Source: an uncultured Treponema sp.
GTDB taxonomy: Bacteria; Spirochaetota; Spirochaetia; Treponematales; Treponemataceae
Assembly: GCA_934718065.1 (NCBI GenBank)
Contig: CAKUZR010000008.1
Location: 34,655 to 98,654 of the forward strand
Reading direction: 5' to 3'
DNA: 64,000 nucleotides
The notes beneath the pieces were generated by a model that had not been told where the DNA came from, did no database searches, and was given only the letters and a program-made list of their open reading frames with translations. Within the stretch, counting starts at the first letter, position 1, and each line of letters opens with the position of its first letter. Positions 24,409 to 34,031 of this stretch are shown in pieces. A program made the translations under genes and the position numbers.

Positions 24409-25281
24409 CTACAAAATAACCTTGCGAAGCTCATATTCCAGAATGTCAGTTGCGCCCAGGCTCTGCAGTTTTGGAAGCAACGTTGGAACTTCACTTTTTT
24501 TAACCGCGATTTTTACAGCATATCCGTCATCGCCAAACAGCGGCGAAACAGTCGGGCTTTTCATTGAAGGAATTCCCTTGATAAGCTTTTCAAAATCAGA
24601 TTTCGCGACATTCATTTCAAGCATAACACGAGAGCGGGCCGCCAAAACCGCCTCAAAAAGCATTTTCAGCTCAAGGATTTTCTGTTTTTTCGCCGGATTC
24701 TGCATCGCTTCCTTTGAAGCATACATCCTTGTGGAAGATTCCATCAGCGTGTCCACGATTTTTAAGCGGTTTGCACGCAAAGATGAGCCAGTTGAAGTGT
24801 TGTCTATAAGAATCTGAGCAAGCGCATCATCGTTGTCCTGAACAAAGCCTTCGGAAGTTCCCCAAGTGCGGAAAATTGTTCCGTTGATTTTTTTTGAGGC
24901 AATATATTTTTTTGTAAGATTCTGATACTCAGTCGCAATTGTAACGTTTCCTTTTAGAAGCTCGTCAAAATCTTTTGTTTCCGGAATCGCGGCAACAATG
25001 CGGACAGGATCAAAACCCAAATCCATAATTTCTTCAACATCGTTTTCAACACCGTTTTCGTAAACCCAGTCTTTTCCGCTGAATCCAACATCGGCGCAAT
25101 TCTGCGAAAGCAACGCGCTCGTAATCTGCGGCTTTACAACCTGAAACGCCAAATCTTCCTGGTTTGTAACTGGAAAATAAGTTCTATCCGGCAAATGAAT
25201 TGAAATTCCTACATCATTTAAAAGTTCATAAACCGACTCATAAATTCGGCCCTTTGCCAAAAGAATCTTCAATTTTTCCAT
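24409..25281 (-). CDS. hisG: ATP phosphoribosyltransferase, long form
   Basis: 290 residues, the length of the HisG-L form, with its C-terminal ACT-like regulatory domain (VSPLFGDDGYAVKIAVKKSE ... LPKLQSLGATDILEYELRK). The catalytic part begins LKILLAKGRIYESVYELL and has NCADVGFSGKDWVYENG. The PRPP-binding DNTSTGSSLRANRLK segment is present. It catalyses the committed step of histidine synthesis and in this form is feedback-inhibited by histidine. No hisZ is needed. Start with AGGAG. The rest of the his genes are not in the window. Confidence 0.95.
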   Translation of the reverse strand: MEKLKILLAKGRIYESVYELLNDVGISIHLPDRTYFPVTNQEDLAFQVVKPQITSALLSQNCADVGFSGKDWVYENGVENDVEEIMDLGFDPVRIVAAIPETKDFDELLKGNVTIATEYQNLTKKYIASKKINGTIFRTWGTSEGFVQDNDDALAQILIDNTSTGSSLRANRLKIVDTLMESSTRMYASKEAMQNPAKKQKILELKMLFEAVLAARSRVMLEMNVAKSDFEKLIKGIPSMKSPTVSPLFGDDGYAVKIAVKKSEVPTLLPKLQSLGATDILEYELRKVIL

Positions 25282-25356
25282 TTCTGCGCTCCTACGCTTT
25301 TAATTTTTCTACATTATAATAGAAGAAAGGCAAGAAATTCAATGTTGCAAACAAGA

Positions 25357-25385
25357 TTGTTAAAAACAACCATTTTCCGTAAAAT
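25357..25385 (+). promoter_or_regulatory. Promoter of earP
   Basis: TTGTTA (25357-25362), a 17 bp spacer and TAAAAT (25380-25385), ending 6 nt before the ATG. The geometry equals that of purD. Confidence 0.6.
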
Positions 25386-25391
25386 ATTTTT

Positions 25392-26600
25392 ATGACAAAA
25401 AATCAGGCGGAAACAGAAAAAACAACGGAAGAAACAAACCAGACAGAAACCGAGCAAAATCTGGACATAACAATTCTTTGCAAAGTTGTGGACAATTTTG
25501 GCGACATCGGATTTGTCTACAGGCTTGCACGGGCAATTTCGGATTTGGAGAAAAAGGCAAAAATCAGAATTGTCGCGGACAATTTAAAATCATTCAGTCT
25601 TTTGTGTCCAGAAATCGACCCTTCAAAAGATGAGCAGGCTGCAAACGGCTGGAAAATTTTCAGCTGGAACGCGGAAAAAACTTGCCTTGAACATTTCCGC
25701 AAAAATCCGCCGAAAATAATTCTTGAATGTTTTCAGTGCGGCCGCCCGGAATGGCTGGAAAATTTGCTTTTTGCAGAAAAAATTCCGAACATTGCCCACA
25801 TAATTATGATTGATTATCTTACCGCAGAACCTTACGCGGAAACTTTCCACAAACTAAAAAGCCTTACCCGAAGCGCAAGAGTTCAAAAAGCGAATTTTAT
25901 GCCAGGATTCACAGGAAAAACCGGAGGCCTTGTGCTGGACAAGCCGTTCATTTCCGCACTGAAAAACAGAACTGCCGAAAACACTGAAAATCCAGGTGAA
26001 CCTTTTTCTTTCAACGTTTTGTTTTTTGGCTATCCGCGCGACTATTCGCCGGTGATTGCAGCGTTTCAAAAATTCAGCAGGGAAAACAAAAAAAATCTGA
26101 ATGTGCTTTTAGCAAAAGGCGCAGGATTTGAAAGCTTTTGCTCTGCGTACAAAAATGCGGCGCAAAATGAAAAAGATTTGTTTGCGCTGAAGGAGCTGCC
26201 GTTTCTTTCCCAGATTGAATGGGACGCCCTTCTTGCAAAAACGCCGCTTCTGTTCATCCGCGGAGAAGACAGCCTTAGCCGCGCGTGTCTTTGCGGAGTT
26301 CCGTTCATATGGCACGCATATCCGCAAAGCGAAGAATACCAGCTTGTGAAAGTCAATGCGCTTCTGGAAAGGATGAGCGTTCATTTTTCCCCGGAAGATT
26401 TTAAAGCCGTGGAAGACTGCTGGAGGCTCTACAACACAACCGGGGCTCCCCAAAAATCCGTAGAAAATGCGCTGAACAATTTTTTGCAAAGCTACGAAAA
26501 ACTGCGCGGCGGGTTCAAGGATTTTTCAAATTCACTTTTGGAAAACGGCGACCTTGCGGAACATCTTTTGGAATTCATAGAAACACAAAGTTTTGAATAG
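25392..26600 (+). CDS. earP: Protein-arginine rhamnosyltransferase EarP
   Basis: 402 residues. After a Glu/Thr-rich N-terminal extension of about 24 residues come the EarP landmarks: ILCKVVDNFGDIGFVYRLAR (with the conserved Asp of the DNFGDIG motif), ILECFQCGRPEWLE, IDYLTAEPYAETF and FMPGFTGKTGGLVLDKP; the C-terminal dTDP-rhamnose-binding lobe has FIRGEDSLSRACLCGVPFIW. EarP transfers rhamnose from dTDP-rhamnose to Arg32 of EF-P, easing polyproline translation. The substrate gene efp is next (72 bp), and its loop residue is Arg32. No ribosome binding site is seen before the ATG. Confidence 0.92.
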   Translation: MTKNQAETEKTTEETNQTETEQNLDITILCKVVDNFGDIGFVYRLARAISDLEKKAKIRIVADNLKSFSLLCPEIDPSKDEQAANGWKIFSWNAEKTCLEHFRKNPPKIILECFQCGRPEWLENLLFAEKIPNIAHIIMIDYLTAEPYAETFHKLKSLTRSARVQKANFMPGFTGKTGGLVLDKPFISALKNRTAENTENPGEPFSFNVLFFGYPRDYSPVIAAFQKFSRENKKNLNVLLAKGAGFESFCSAYKNAAQNEKDLFALKELPFLSQIEWDALLAKTPLLFIRGEDSLSRACLCGVPFIWHAYPQSEEYQLVKVNALLERMSVHFSPEDFKAVEDCWRLYNTTGAPQKSVENALNNFLQSYEKLRGGFKDFSNSLLENGDLAEHLLEFIETQSFE

Positions 26601-26629
26601 TGTACAATATCAAAAAAAAATTGTATAAT
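26601..26629 (+). promoter_or_regulatory. Probable promoter of efp
   Basis: TGTACA (26601-26606), a 17 bp spacer and a consensus TATAAT (26624-26629). The -35 element is weak. Confidence 0.5.
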
Positions 26630-26672
26630 TAGTAATTATTTAGAAAAAACTTTATTTTTGAGGTTATATTTT

Positions 26673-27242
26673 ATGTTAATGACATCACAGTTAAAAGTTG
26701 GAACAGCTTTTATGTACGAAGGCAATCCGCTCATCGTTCAGAAAATGCTTGGCCAGCGTTCAGGCCGCGCCGGAATGGTTACAAATCTCCGCGTTCAGAA
26801 TCTTGTTACAAAATCAACAATGGATCTTGGAATTGATGCCGGCGAAAAATTTGACGAAGTAGATCTTGACGCCCACACAACAAAACTTTCTTACATTGAC
26901 GGCGACACTTACGTTTTCATGGACCAGGAAACTTACGAGCAGTTCGAGCTTCCAAAAGAAAATCTTGGCGACTACGCTGGATACATCACTCCGGAAGATG
27001 ATCTTGAAGTAAAACTTACTTTCTACGAAGGAAAGCCAGTCGGAATCGAAATGCCTGTTCAGGTTACAAGAACAATCACTTACACAGAACCTGGCGTAAA
27101 AGGCGATACTTCTGGAAAATCTTTGAAGCCTGCAACTCTTGACACAGGAATCGAAGTTCGTGTTCCATTGTTCATCAATGACGGCGAAAGAATCGTAATC
27201 GACACACGAGACGGTTCATTCGTAGAACGCGCAAAGAACTAG
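26673..27242 (+). CDS. efp: Elongation factor P, Arg32 type
   Basis: 189 residues from the ATG at 26673, where GAGG lies 9 nt upstream. The three beta-barrel domains are intact. The modification loop reads GQRSGRAGM and, with this start, places Arg exactly at position 32, the residue rhamnosylated by EarP (lysine in EpmA-type bacteria). GDTSGKSLKPATLDTG is the conserved C-terminal signature. EF-P relieves ribosome stalling at consecutive prolines. Confidence 0.97.
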   Translation: MLMTSQLKVGTAFMYEGNPLIVQKMLGQRSGRAGMVTNLRVQNLVTKSTMDLGIDAGEKFDEVDLDAHTTKLSYIDGDTYVFMDQETYEQFELPKENLGDYAGYITPEDDLEVKLTFYEGKPVGIEMPVQVTRTITYTEPGVKGDTSGKSLKPATLDTGIEVRVPLFINDGERIVIDTRDGSFVERAKN

Positions 27243-27255
27243 ATTTTTACAAAAG

Positions 27256-27280
27256 CCGGCTGCAGAAGCCGGTTTTTTTT
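27256..27280 (+). terminator. Intrinsic terminator of efp
   Basis: CCGGCT (27256-27261) pairs with AGCCGG (27267-27272), followed by eight T, 14 bp past the efp stop. Confidence 0.75.
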
Positions 27281-27328
27281 CGTCCTCAGGATTGAACAAC
27301 TTTGCACATTCAGATAACATATATTCAA

Positions 27329-27465
27329 CTTCAGGGCGAGGTGAAATTCCTCACCGGCTGTGTGCATTTTACGCAAGTCAGCGAGCAGATGCGAAAGCAA
27401 TATTTTTCGTCTGCAAGATACGGTGTGATTCCGTAACCGACAGTAAAGTCTGGATGAAAGAAGTA
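27329..27465 (+). ncRNA. FMN riboswitch (RFN element)
   Basis: The conserved RFN blocks occur in order: AGGGCGAGGTGAAATTCCTC, ACCGGC, GTCAGCGAGC, GGTGTGATTCCGTAACCGAC, and AGTAAAGTCTGGATGAAAGA. It lies upstream of the riboflavin genes and should lower their expression when FMN is abundant. Confidence 0.97.
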
Positions 27466-27506
27466 AATTGAATGCAATTGTTTTTTTTGCAGAATTTATT
27501 CTTATT

Positions 27507-27530
27507 AAAGCCCTGAAAAGGGTTTTTTTT
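27507..27530 (+). terminator. Expression-platform hairpin of the FMN riboswitch
   Basis: AAAGCCCT-GAAA-AGGGTTTT with eight T directly before the ribE ATG. It may act as a terminator and also hides the AAAAGGG ribosome binding site, so control could be at either level. Confidence 0.55.
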
Positions 27531-28163
27531 ATGTTCACTGGAATTATTGAGGAAACGGGCAGAATTCAGTCTGCCGGGAACGGAAAAATCTGCATTGCGG
27601 CGCAAAAAGTTCTTGCCGGGACAAAAATCGGCGACAGCATTGCGGTGAACGGCGTTTGCCTTACCGTTACAAACATTGATTCTTTAAATAATTTTACCGC
27701 GGATGTTATGAACGAAACTTTGAGCCGCTCAAATCTTGGCGCGCTGAAAAAAGGAAGCCGCGTAAACCTGGAGCGTGCAATGGCGGCGGACGGACGGTTC
27801 GGCGGGCATTTTGTTTCCGGGCACATTGACGGAACCGGAACGATTTTAAAAATGCTGAACGACGGAAATGCTGTGTGGATTTATATTTCCGCGCCGGCGG
27901 CGATTTTGAATTTGATTATTGAAAAAGGCTCGGTGGCAATTGACGGAGTAAGCCTGACGGTTGCAAAAGTTGGTGAAAAAGAATTTGCCGTGAGCGTAAT
28001 TCCTCACACTGGGGAAGAAACAACCTTGCTTGAAAAAAAATCCGGCGACATTGTAAATCTTGAAAACGACATAATCGGAAAGTACGTTCAGAAGCTTATG
28101 GTTTGCGGAAACAGCGCGCAGAGCCAAAAAGACAAAAAACTTTTGGACTGGCTGAATGAATGA
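27531..28163 (+). CDS. ribE: Riboflavin synthase, alpha chain
   Basis: 210 residues from the ATG at 27531. Two lumazine-binding repeats are evident: MFTGIIEETGRIQSAGNG ... GDSIAVNGVCLTV and FVSGHIDGTGTIL ... KGSVAIDGVSLTVAKV, each with its FxSGHVDG-type motif. It dismutates two molecules of 6,7-dimethyl-8-ribityllumazine to riboflavin. It is the first gene after the FMN riboswitch. Confidence 0.96.
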   Translation: MFTGIIEETGRIQSAGNGKICIAAQKVLAGTKIGDSIAVNGVCLTVTNIDSLNNFTADVMNETLSRSNLGALKKGSRVNLERAMAADGRFGGHFVSGHIDGTGTILKMLNDGNAVWIYISAPAAILNLIIEKGSVAIDGVSLTVAKVGEKEFAVSVIPHTGEETTLLEKKSGDIVNLENDIIGKYVQKLMVCGNSAQSQKDKKLLDWLNE

Positions 28164-28171
28164 ACGTCGCC

Positions 28172-28268
28172 GCAAAAAAAAGCCAGGCGTTGTGGGCTGG
28201 CGATTGAAGCCCGCACGGTGGGTAGGACGCAACGAAGTGCGGCCGTAGGGCGGTTGTCCGCCCTTCAT
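28172..28268 (-). repeat. REP-like GC-rich hairpin repeat, copy 3
   Basis: On the minus strand it matches copy 2: GGGCGGACAACCGCCC, then CCACCGTGCGGGCTTCAA and hairpin AGCCCGC (28208-28214) / GTGGGCT (28192-28198). It sits inside the rib operon between two genes. Confidence 0.7.
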
Positions 28269-28298
28269 TAAAATTATGTGGAATTTTTTGAGGTTTTT

Positions 28299-29507
28299 AT
28301 GGAATACAAATACAACACAATCGATGAGGCTTTGGAAGAGCTTCGCAACGGAAAAATTATTTTGGTTACGGATGATCCTGACCGGGAAAATGAAGGCGAT
28401 ATGATTTGCGCCGCAACTTTTGCGACTCAGGCGAACGTAAATATGATGGCAACGCACGCGAAAGGGCTGATTTGCACTCCGATGAGCAACGACATTGCAA
28501 AAAAGCTGAATCTTTTTCCGATGGTTGCAGAAAATACAGACAATCACGAAACGGCTTTTACGGTTTCAATTGACCACAAATCAACTACGACTGGAATTTC
28601 TGCGGCGGAACGTTCGATAACTGCACAGGCTTGCGTTTCCCCTGATTCAAAGCCGGAAGATTTCCGACGGCCTGGCCACATGTTTCCGTTGATTGCGCGG
28701 AAAGGCGGAGTTCTTGTTCGCAACGGACACACGGAAGCGACTGTTGACTTGTGCCGGCTCGCGGGACTTCCTGAATGCGGTTTGTGCTGCGAAATCATGG
28801 ATGATGACGGAACAATGATGCGTACGCCGAAACTTTGGGAGCTTGCGAAAAAATTCAATCTTAAGTTCATAACAATCAAGGAGCTTCAGGATTATCTTAG
28901 GCTTCACGAAAAGCACGTTGTTCAGGAAGCAAAGGCAAAGCTTCCTACGGACTGGGGCGATTTTGACATTTACGGCTACATAAACGATATTACGGGCGAG
29001 CATCACGTTGCGCTGGTCCGCGGAGAAATCGGCGACGGCGAGAATGTTCTTTGCCGGGTTCATTCGGAATGTCTGACCGGAGATGTGTTCGGTTCACAAC
29101 GGTGCGACTGCGGTCCTCAGCTGCATGCGGCAATGAGCAAAATTGCGGAGGAAGGACGCGGCGTTATTTTGTATATGCGGCAGGAAGGGCGCGGAATCGG
29201 GCTTATAAACAAACTGAAAGCGTACAAGCTTCAGGAAGAAGGACTGGACACAGTTGAAGCAAATGTGAAGCTCGGATTCAAGCCGGATTTGCGTGAATAT
29301 TGGATTGGCGCGCAAATTTTAAGGGATTTAGGCTGCAAGTCGCTCCGGCTTCTTACAAACAATCCGGAAAAAATTTACGGACTTGACGGGTTCGGGCTGA
29401 AAGTTGCAAAACGCGAGCCGCTCGAAATTGCGCCGCAGGAATACGACAGATTTTATTTAAAGACAAAAAGAGATAAAATGGGTCATATTTTCAAGGAAAG
29501 CTTGTAA
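28299..29507 (+). CDS. ribBA: Bifunctional DHBP synthase / GTP cyclohydrolase II
   Basis: 402 residues; the ATG at 28299 follows TTGAGG, so a GTG seven codons upstream is not used. Residues about 1-205 are Rib[19 protein letters not shown] and [20 protein letters not shown]. Residues about 206-402 are Rib[21 protein letters not shown] (zinc cysteines) and [12 protein letters not shown]. The two parts supply the two precursors of lumazine. No ribD is present in this cluster. Confidence 0.97.
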   Translation: MEYKYNTIDEALEELRNGKIILVTDDPDRENEGDMICAATFATQANVNMMATHAKGLICTPMSNDIAKKLNLFPMVAENTDNHETAFTVSIDHKSTTTGISAAERSITAQACVSPDSKPEDFRRPGHMFPLIARKGGVLVRNGHTEATVDLCRLAGLPECGLCCEIMDDDGTMMRTPKLWELAKKFNLKFITIKELQDYLRLHEKHVVQEAKAKLPTDWGDFDIYGYINDITGEHHVALVRGEIGDGENVLCRVHSECLTGDVFGSQRCDCGPQLHAAMSKIAEEGRGVILYMRQEGRGIGLINKLKAYKLQEEGLDTVEANVKLGFKPDLREYWIGAQILRDLGCKSLRLLTNNPEKIYGLDGFGLKVAKREPLEIAPQEYDRFYLKTKRDKMGHIFKESL

Positions 29508-29543
29508 AAAAATACTGCGGAAAAACCGCAAAGAGGAAATTAT

Positions 29544-30017
29544 ATGAATGAAATCAATCTTGTTGAAGGAAAACTTGTTGCTCCAGAAGGCATGAAAGTT
29601 GGAATCGTGGCGTCGCGGTTTAATGAAATTATTGTGAACAAGCTGCTCGGAGGCGCGGTGGACGGGCTTGTGCGTCACGGCGTTGAAGAAAAAAATATCA
29701 CAGCGGTGTGGGTTCCTGGCGCTTTTGAAATTCCAGTGGTTGCGGACAAAATGGCTTCAAGCGGCAAATACGACGCGGTGATTGCGGTTGGCGCTGTTAT
29801 CCGCGGTTCAACAAGCCACTACGACTACGTTTGCGCTGAAGTTTCAAAGGGAATTGCCCAGGCAAGCTTCAAAAACGGAGTTCCAGTTATGTTCGGCGTA
29901 ATCACAACTGAAAACATTGAGCAGGCAATTGAACGCGCCGGCTCAAAAGCCGGAAACAAAGGCTATGACTGCGCTCTTGGAGCAATAGAAATGGTCAACG
30001 TTTTCAAGCAGCTGTAG
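29544..30017 (+). CDS. ribH: 6,7-dimethyl-8-ribityllumazine synthase
   Basis: 157 residues of normal length. Motifs: [51 protein letters not shown] with the catalytic His, and [17 protein letters not shown]. It condenses DHBP with the pyrimidine intermediate into lumazine, the substrate of RibE. RBS AGAGGA. Confidence 0.96.
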   Translation: MNEINLVEGKLVAPEGMKVGIVASRFNEIIVNKLLGGAVDGLVRHGVEEKNITAVWVPGAFEIPVVADKMASSGKYDAVIAVGAVIRGSTSHYDYVCAEVSKGIAQASFKNGVPVMFGVITTENIEQAIERAGSKAGNKGYDCALGAIEMVNVFKQL

Positions 30018-30038
30018 CAATTTTTTTACGCTGTTTAA

Positions 30039-31406
30039 ATGAAGAATTTCGATCTTTCGCAACTACTGAAAAACTCCTCGTCAATTCCGTTTAAGCAGCA
30101 GATAAAATTTGTTCTGCAGCTCAGCGTGCCTGGAATGCTTGCGCAAATTTCTTCAATTCTTATGCAGTACATTGATGCGGCGATGGTTGGAGCAATGGGC
30201 GCGCAGGCTTCCGCGGCAATCGGGCTGGTCGCCTCTTCCACCTGGGTGATTGGAAGCCTGGCTCATGCGATGTGCGTTGGTTTTTATGTTCAGGTTGCTC
30301 ATCTTGTGGGCGCAGGCGAAAAAGAAAAAGCGAAAAACGTTTTTTTTCAGTCAATTATTGTATGTCTGGTTTATTCGCTTGTTCTGGCCGGAATTTCTTT
30401 TTCAATTTGCTTCGAGCTTCCAAAATGGCTAGGCGCGCCGGAAAATCTTGCGCACGACTCTTCAATGTATTTTCTGGTTTTCGGGCTTTCAACGCCGTTT
30501 TTTGAAATTGTCTATCTTATGAGCGGAATGCTCCAGTCAACAGGAAATATGAAATTTCCTGCCGCAATGAACGCGGTTATGTGCCTGCTAGATATTGCGT
30601 TCAACTGGCTTTTTATTTTCGTCCTGAAACTTGGCGTAAAAGGAGCTGCTTTCGGTTCTGCCGCAGCGGCTTTTGTTACAGCCTTGATTATGATGGTCTA
30701 CACTTTGTTTTTTTCCGGCTACCTTAATTTAAGAAATTTCAAGAATTTTTCAATGAGCAGAAACTGCGTTTTCAAGGCAATAAAAATCGCTGCTCCAGTC
30801 GGCCTTGAAAGCTCGGCGTTTTCAGGCGCGCTCGTAATCGTTGCAAAAATAATTGCTCCTTTGGGCGCGGTTGCAATCGCCGCAAATTCGTTCGCCACAA
30901 CAGCGGAATCTTTGTGCTATATGCCGGGCTACGGAGTTCAGGAAGCGGCAAGCACTTTGGTTGGACAAAGCTACGGCGCAAAACGCAATGACCTTTCAAA
31001 ATCGTTTTCGGCAATCACAATCACTGCCGGAATTTTAATAATGAGCCTTGCCGGTGTCGCAATGTATTTTTTGTGTCCGGTCGTTTTTCAATTCTTAACG
31101 CCGGACAAAGAAATTCAAAATCTTTCAGCAAAAATTCTGCGGATTGAGCTTTTCGCCGAGCCTTTTTTCGCCGCCTCAATCGTTTCAACAGGAATTCTGC
31201 GCGGAAAAGGAGACACGCTTGTTCCGAGCATTTTAAATCTTTTCAGCCTGTGGATTGTGCGCCTTGGACTTTCAATTTTGCTCGTAAAACCGTTTGGACT
31301 GCCCGGAATTTGGTTTGCAATGGCAATCGAACTTTGCTTCCGGGGAATTATTATGCTTCTCCGCGTGTTTTTCAGCATGAATAAGAAAATCACGCCGGTC
31401 AAATAA
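30039..31406 (+). CDS. MATE family efflux transporter
   Basis: 455 residues with about twelve predicted membrane helices in two related halves, each opening with an LQLSVPGMLAQISSILMQYI-type or IKIAAPVGLESSAFSGALV helix. PGYGVQEAASTLVGQSYGA is the MATE signature. MATE proteins export cationic compounds in exchange for Na+ or H+. It starts 21 bp after ribH without a clear terminator and may be read through from the rib operon. The substrate is unknown. Confidence 0.9.
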   Translation: MKNFDLSQLLKNSSSIPFKQQIKFVLQLSVPGMLAQISSILMQYIDAAMVGAMGAQASAAIGLVASSTWVIGSLAHAMCVGFYVQVAHLVGAGEKEKAKNVFFQSIIVCLVYSLVLAGISFSICFELPKWLGAPENLAHDSSMYFLVFGLSTPFFEIVYLMSGMLQSTGNMKFPAAMNAVMCLLDIAFNWLFIFVLKLGVKGAAFGSAAAAFVTALIMMVYTLFFSGYLNLRNFKNFSMSRNCVFKAIKIAAPVGLESSAFSGALVIVAKIIAPLGAVAIAANSFATTAESLCYMPGYGVQEAASTLVGQSYGAKRNDLSKSFSAITITAGILIMSLAGVAMYFLCPVVFQFLTPDKEIQNLSAKILRIELFAEPFFAASIVSTGILRGKGDTLVPSILNLFSLWIVRLGLSILLVKPFGLPGIWFAMAIELCFRGIIMLLRVFFSMNKKITPVK

Positions 31407-31442
31407 CTTCCCCTTCCGCACAAATAAATCCTGAAAAAAATT

Positions 31443-32684
31443 CTAAGACCGAAGAAGATTTCTTAATGCTTCCGCGAACAAAGTTTTCTGTCCTTTTGTT
31501 GCAAAAAGCCAGTCGGACAATGCTGGAAGCGGTTCACTTGAAGCCGCAACCCAATAGCGGACATCATCGGACTGAACATCCGGAACTGAGCAAGTTGCCT
31601 GAACCGGCGCAAGCCCTGTTGAAAAGCAAAGCTGGCTCTGAAATTCATCCGCGAGCTTTTCAATTGCATTCCGCGCAATTTTATCTTTTGAAAGAGAAAT
31701 CCCGAATATAACCGGCGAAACAAACGAGCGCTCAAGATTTTCGGCGGCGGCTGGAATATAAACCGATGTGTACTTTGAAATAACCGGCCGCTCAAAAGTT
31801 CTGTGTTCAGAAAGCGTCTGGAACGCCGCGGCGACAATTTCCGACTGCATAAAAATTTTCATATCGCGGACGCTGATTTGATAAATATTTCTGGGAAGAA
31901 TTTCCTTTTGCGTCCAGTTTTTCAAAAGCTTGCAGGTTTCAGCGTAAGCGTTTCCTTCTGCGGAAAGCTCCTTCAGCGTTTCCAGGTACGAATTATAGTT
32001 CGCCCTGCCAGAATTAATCAGCCGGGCAATTTTTTCTTTTCCTTCGATATATGCGGATTTTCCGGAAACCGCCTCAACAAGCGCGCCAAAAATATTTATA
32101 AGAAAATCATCGTCGCCACCCGGAAAAACAATCGGCGCAGGCGTAGACGATTTTGTAATCCACGCAAGTTTTTCCAAGTCTTCAAGCGTTGAAAGATTTT
32201 TTATGCCGCTCGCCTGAAATTTTTCAGAATGAACGTCAAGCTCGTAATTGTCAATAAGAATTGGAACAGCCGCAACTTTTCCGTTTGAAACAAAAGCAGT
32301 TTGTTTTACAGAAGTTGTCATTCCTTCAAGAATTTCCGCCCCGAAAACCGTGCGTTTCTTTTCCGCGAGTTTTGCGGCAAAATCAGAATTTTTTCCCCGG
32401 CGAACAAAAACTATATCAGCCTTTTGTTTTTTCAGCGCATTTTCAAGTGAAACAGAAGTGTCGAGCGTAACAATATTAAATGGCAAAAAACGGCCTTTCT
32501 TCTTTGCTGATGTTGCCTGGAGAACTTTTTCAATTTTTTCCTGGTCAGTTCCGCTTATTCCGTAAAATGCGGCGGTCGGCCTGTGGCTGGAAATTCCAAT
32601 CACAATAATCAGAATCGCAATCAGAAACACAACCAGCGCGGCAACAGAAACAATGATTTTTTTAAAACTCAATTTTATCTTCAT
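31443..32684 (-). CDS. Membrane-anchored solute-binding-like protein
   Basis: 413 residues. Residues 1-32 form an uncleaved-looking signal anchor (IIVSVAALVVFLIAILIIVI) without a lipobox cysteine. The rest has the alternating alpha/beta pattern and hinge-like segments of extracellular solute-binding proteins (for example KADIVFVRRGKNSDFAAKLA and KVAAVPILIDNYELDVHSE). No permease or ATPase gene is adjacent, so an orphan binding or sensing role is possible. The ATG lacks a ribosome binding site. It is divergent from the second glutamine synthetase. Confidence 0.65.
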   Translation of the reverse strand: MKIKLSFKKIIVSVAALVVFLIAILIIVIGISSHRPTAAFYGISGTDQEKIEKVLQATSAKKKGRFLPFNIVTLDTSVSLENALKKQKADIVFVRRGKNSDFAAKLAEKKRTVFGAEILEGMTTSVKQTAFVSNGKVAAVPILIDNYELDVHSEKFQASGIKNLSTLEDLEKLAWITKSSTPAPIVFPGGDDDFLINIFGALVEAVSGKSAYIEGKEKIARLINSGRANYNSYLETLKELSAEGNAYAETCKLLKNWTQKEILPRNIYQISVRDMKIFMQSEIVAAAFQTLSEHRTFERPVISKYTSVYIPAAAENLERSFVSPVIFGISLSKDKIARNAIEKLADEFQSQLCFSTGLAPVQATCSVPDVQSDDVRYWVAASSEPLPALSDWLFATKGQKTLFAEALRNLLRS

Positions 32685-32759
32685 ATATATTTATTTTAGT
32701 CGATAGTGTTTTTTTTTTAAAGATAAAGTATAATTTTATCACCTTTTGGAGGTTTTTTA

Positions 32760-34001
32760 ATGGAATACACAGAAAAAGAAGTTCTAACCTACATTGCTGA
32801 AAATGATGTGAAATTCATCAAGCTATTTTTTACAGACATTTTTGGAACGATAAAAAGCATTTCAATTCAGCCGAGCGAGCTTGAACGTGCTTTTAAAACT
32901 GGAATTTCTTTTGATGCAAGCGCAGTGAAAGGTTTTTTGGGCGTTGACAAAAGCGATTTGTATCTTGTGCCGGACGCTTCCACTCTTTCAGTTTTGCCAT
33001 GGCGGCCTCAGCATGGAAGAGTTGTTCGTTTTTACTGCAATATTAAATATCCAGATGGAACTCCGTTTGAAGGCGATATACGAAATATCCTTGAGGAAGT
33101 TGTTGAAAAAGCTGAAAAGAAAGGCTACAAAATAAATGTTGGAACTGAATGTGAATTTTATCTTTTCCAGCTGGATGAAAAAGGAAATGTAACAAATATT
33201 CCGCACGACAACGCCGGCTACTGCGATCTTGCGCCGTTCGACAAAGGCGAAAATATCCGCCGCGACATTTGTCTTACGCTGGAGCAAATGGGAATCAAGC
33301 CGGAAGTAAGCCACCACGAAACCGGGCCAGGCCAGCACGAAGTTGATTTTGTTTACGCTTCGCCGCTGAAAGCCGCCGACAATCTTTCGACTTTTAAAAC
33401 TGTTGTGCGCACGGTTGCCGCAAGAAACGGACTTGACGCGAATTTTTCCGGAAAACCGATTTCTGGAAAACCAGGAAACGGACTTCACATAAATATTTCA
33501 ATTGAAAAAGAACGAAAAAATCTGTTCGCTGATTTTGAAGATGAAGCGCAGTATTTCATTGCAGGAATTCTTGACAAAATCCGGGAAATAACCGCATTTC
33601 TGAACCCTGACGAAAATTCGTACAAAAGATTCGGGCATTTTGAGGCGCCGCTTTATATTGGTTGGAGCCGCGCGAACCGAAGCCAGCTGATTAGAATTCC
33701 AGCAGCCTCGGACAAAAGCCGCAGCCGAATGGAAATCCGTTCCCCGGATCCAAGCTGCAACCAGTACGCCGCGCTTGCCCTTTTGCTTGCCGCAGGATTT
33801 GAAGGAATCGAAAAGAAACTTCCTCTTCCGCCGGAGCTGGATTTGAACATTTTCAAAGCTTCCCCGGATGATTTGAAAAATTTGAAGACGTTGCCGCAGT
33901 CGCTTTCAGAGGCAGTTCAACTGGCTTTTCAAAGTGAATTTGTAAAAAATATTTTGCCGGAAGTTACGCTGAACGCATTTGTTGATGCTGAAAAAGAGTA
34001 A
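32760..34001 (+). CDS. glnA: Type I-like glutamine synthetase
   Basis: 413 residues, about 30 shorter than common GSI-alpha enzymes. The beta-grasp N-terminus (VKFIKLFFTDIFGTIKSISI) and catalytic motifs are present: ECEFYLFQ, ETGPGQHEVDF, SGKPGNGLHIN, the NSYKRFGHFEAPLYIGWSRA block (with one residue fewer than the usual LVPGYEAP) and EIRSPDPSCNQY. A second, unrelated glutamine synthetase (type III) lies at 5715-7802. The gene has GGAGG and a TATAAT box at 32729-32734, and is followed 30 bp later by the ANTAR regulator. It might instead be a GS-like ligase for another amine. Confidence 0.88.
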   Translation: MEYTEKEVLTYIAENDVKFIKLFFTDIFGTIKSISIQPSELERAFKTGISFDASAVKGFLGVDKSDLYLVPDASTLSVLPWRPQHGRVVRFYCNIKYPDGTPFEGDIRNILEEVVEKAEKKGYKINVGTECEFYLFQLDEKGNVTNIPHDNAGYCDLAPFDKGENIRRDICLTLEQMGIKPEVSHHETGPGQHEVDFVYASPLKAADNLSTFKTVVRTVAARNGLDANFSGKPISGKPGNGLHINISIEKERKNLFADFEDEAQYFIAGILDKIREITAFLNPDENSYKRFGHFEAPLYIGWSRANRSQLIRIPAASDKSRSRMEIRSPDPSCNQYAALALLLAAGFEGIEKKLPLPPELDLNIFKASPDDLKNLKTLPQSLSEAVQLAFQSEFVKNILPEVTLNAFVDAEKE

Positions 34002-34031
34002 CTTGATTTATCTGGATGAAAACAAAAGCAA

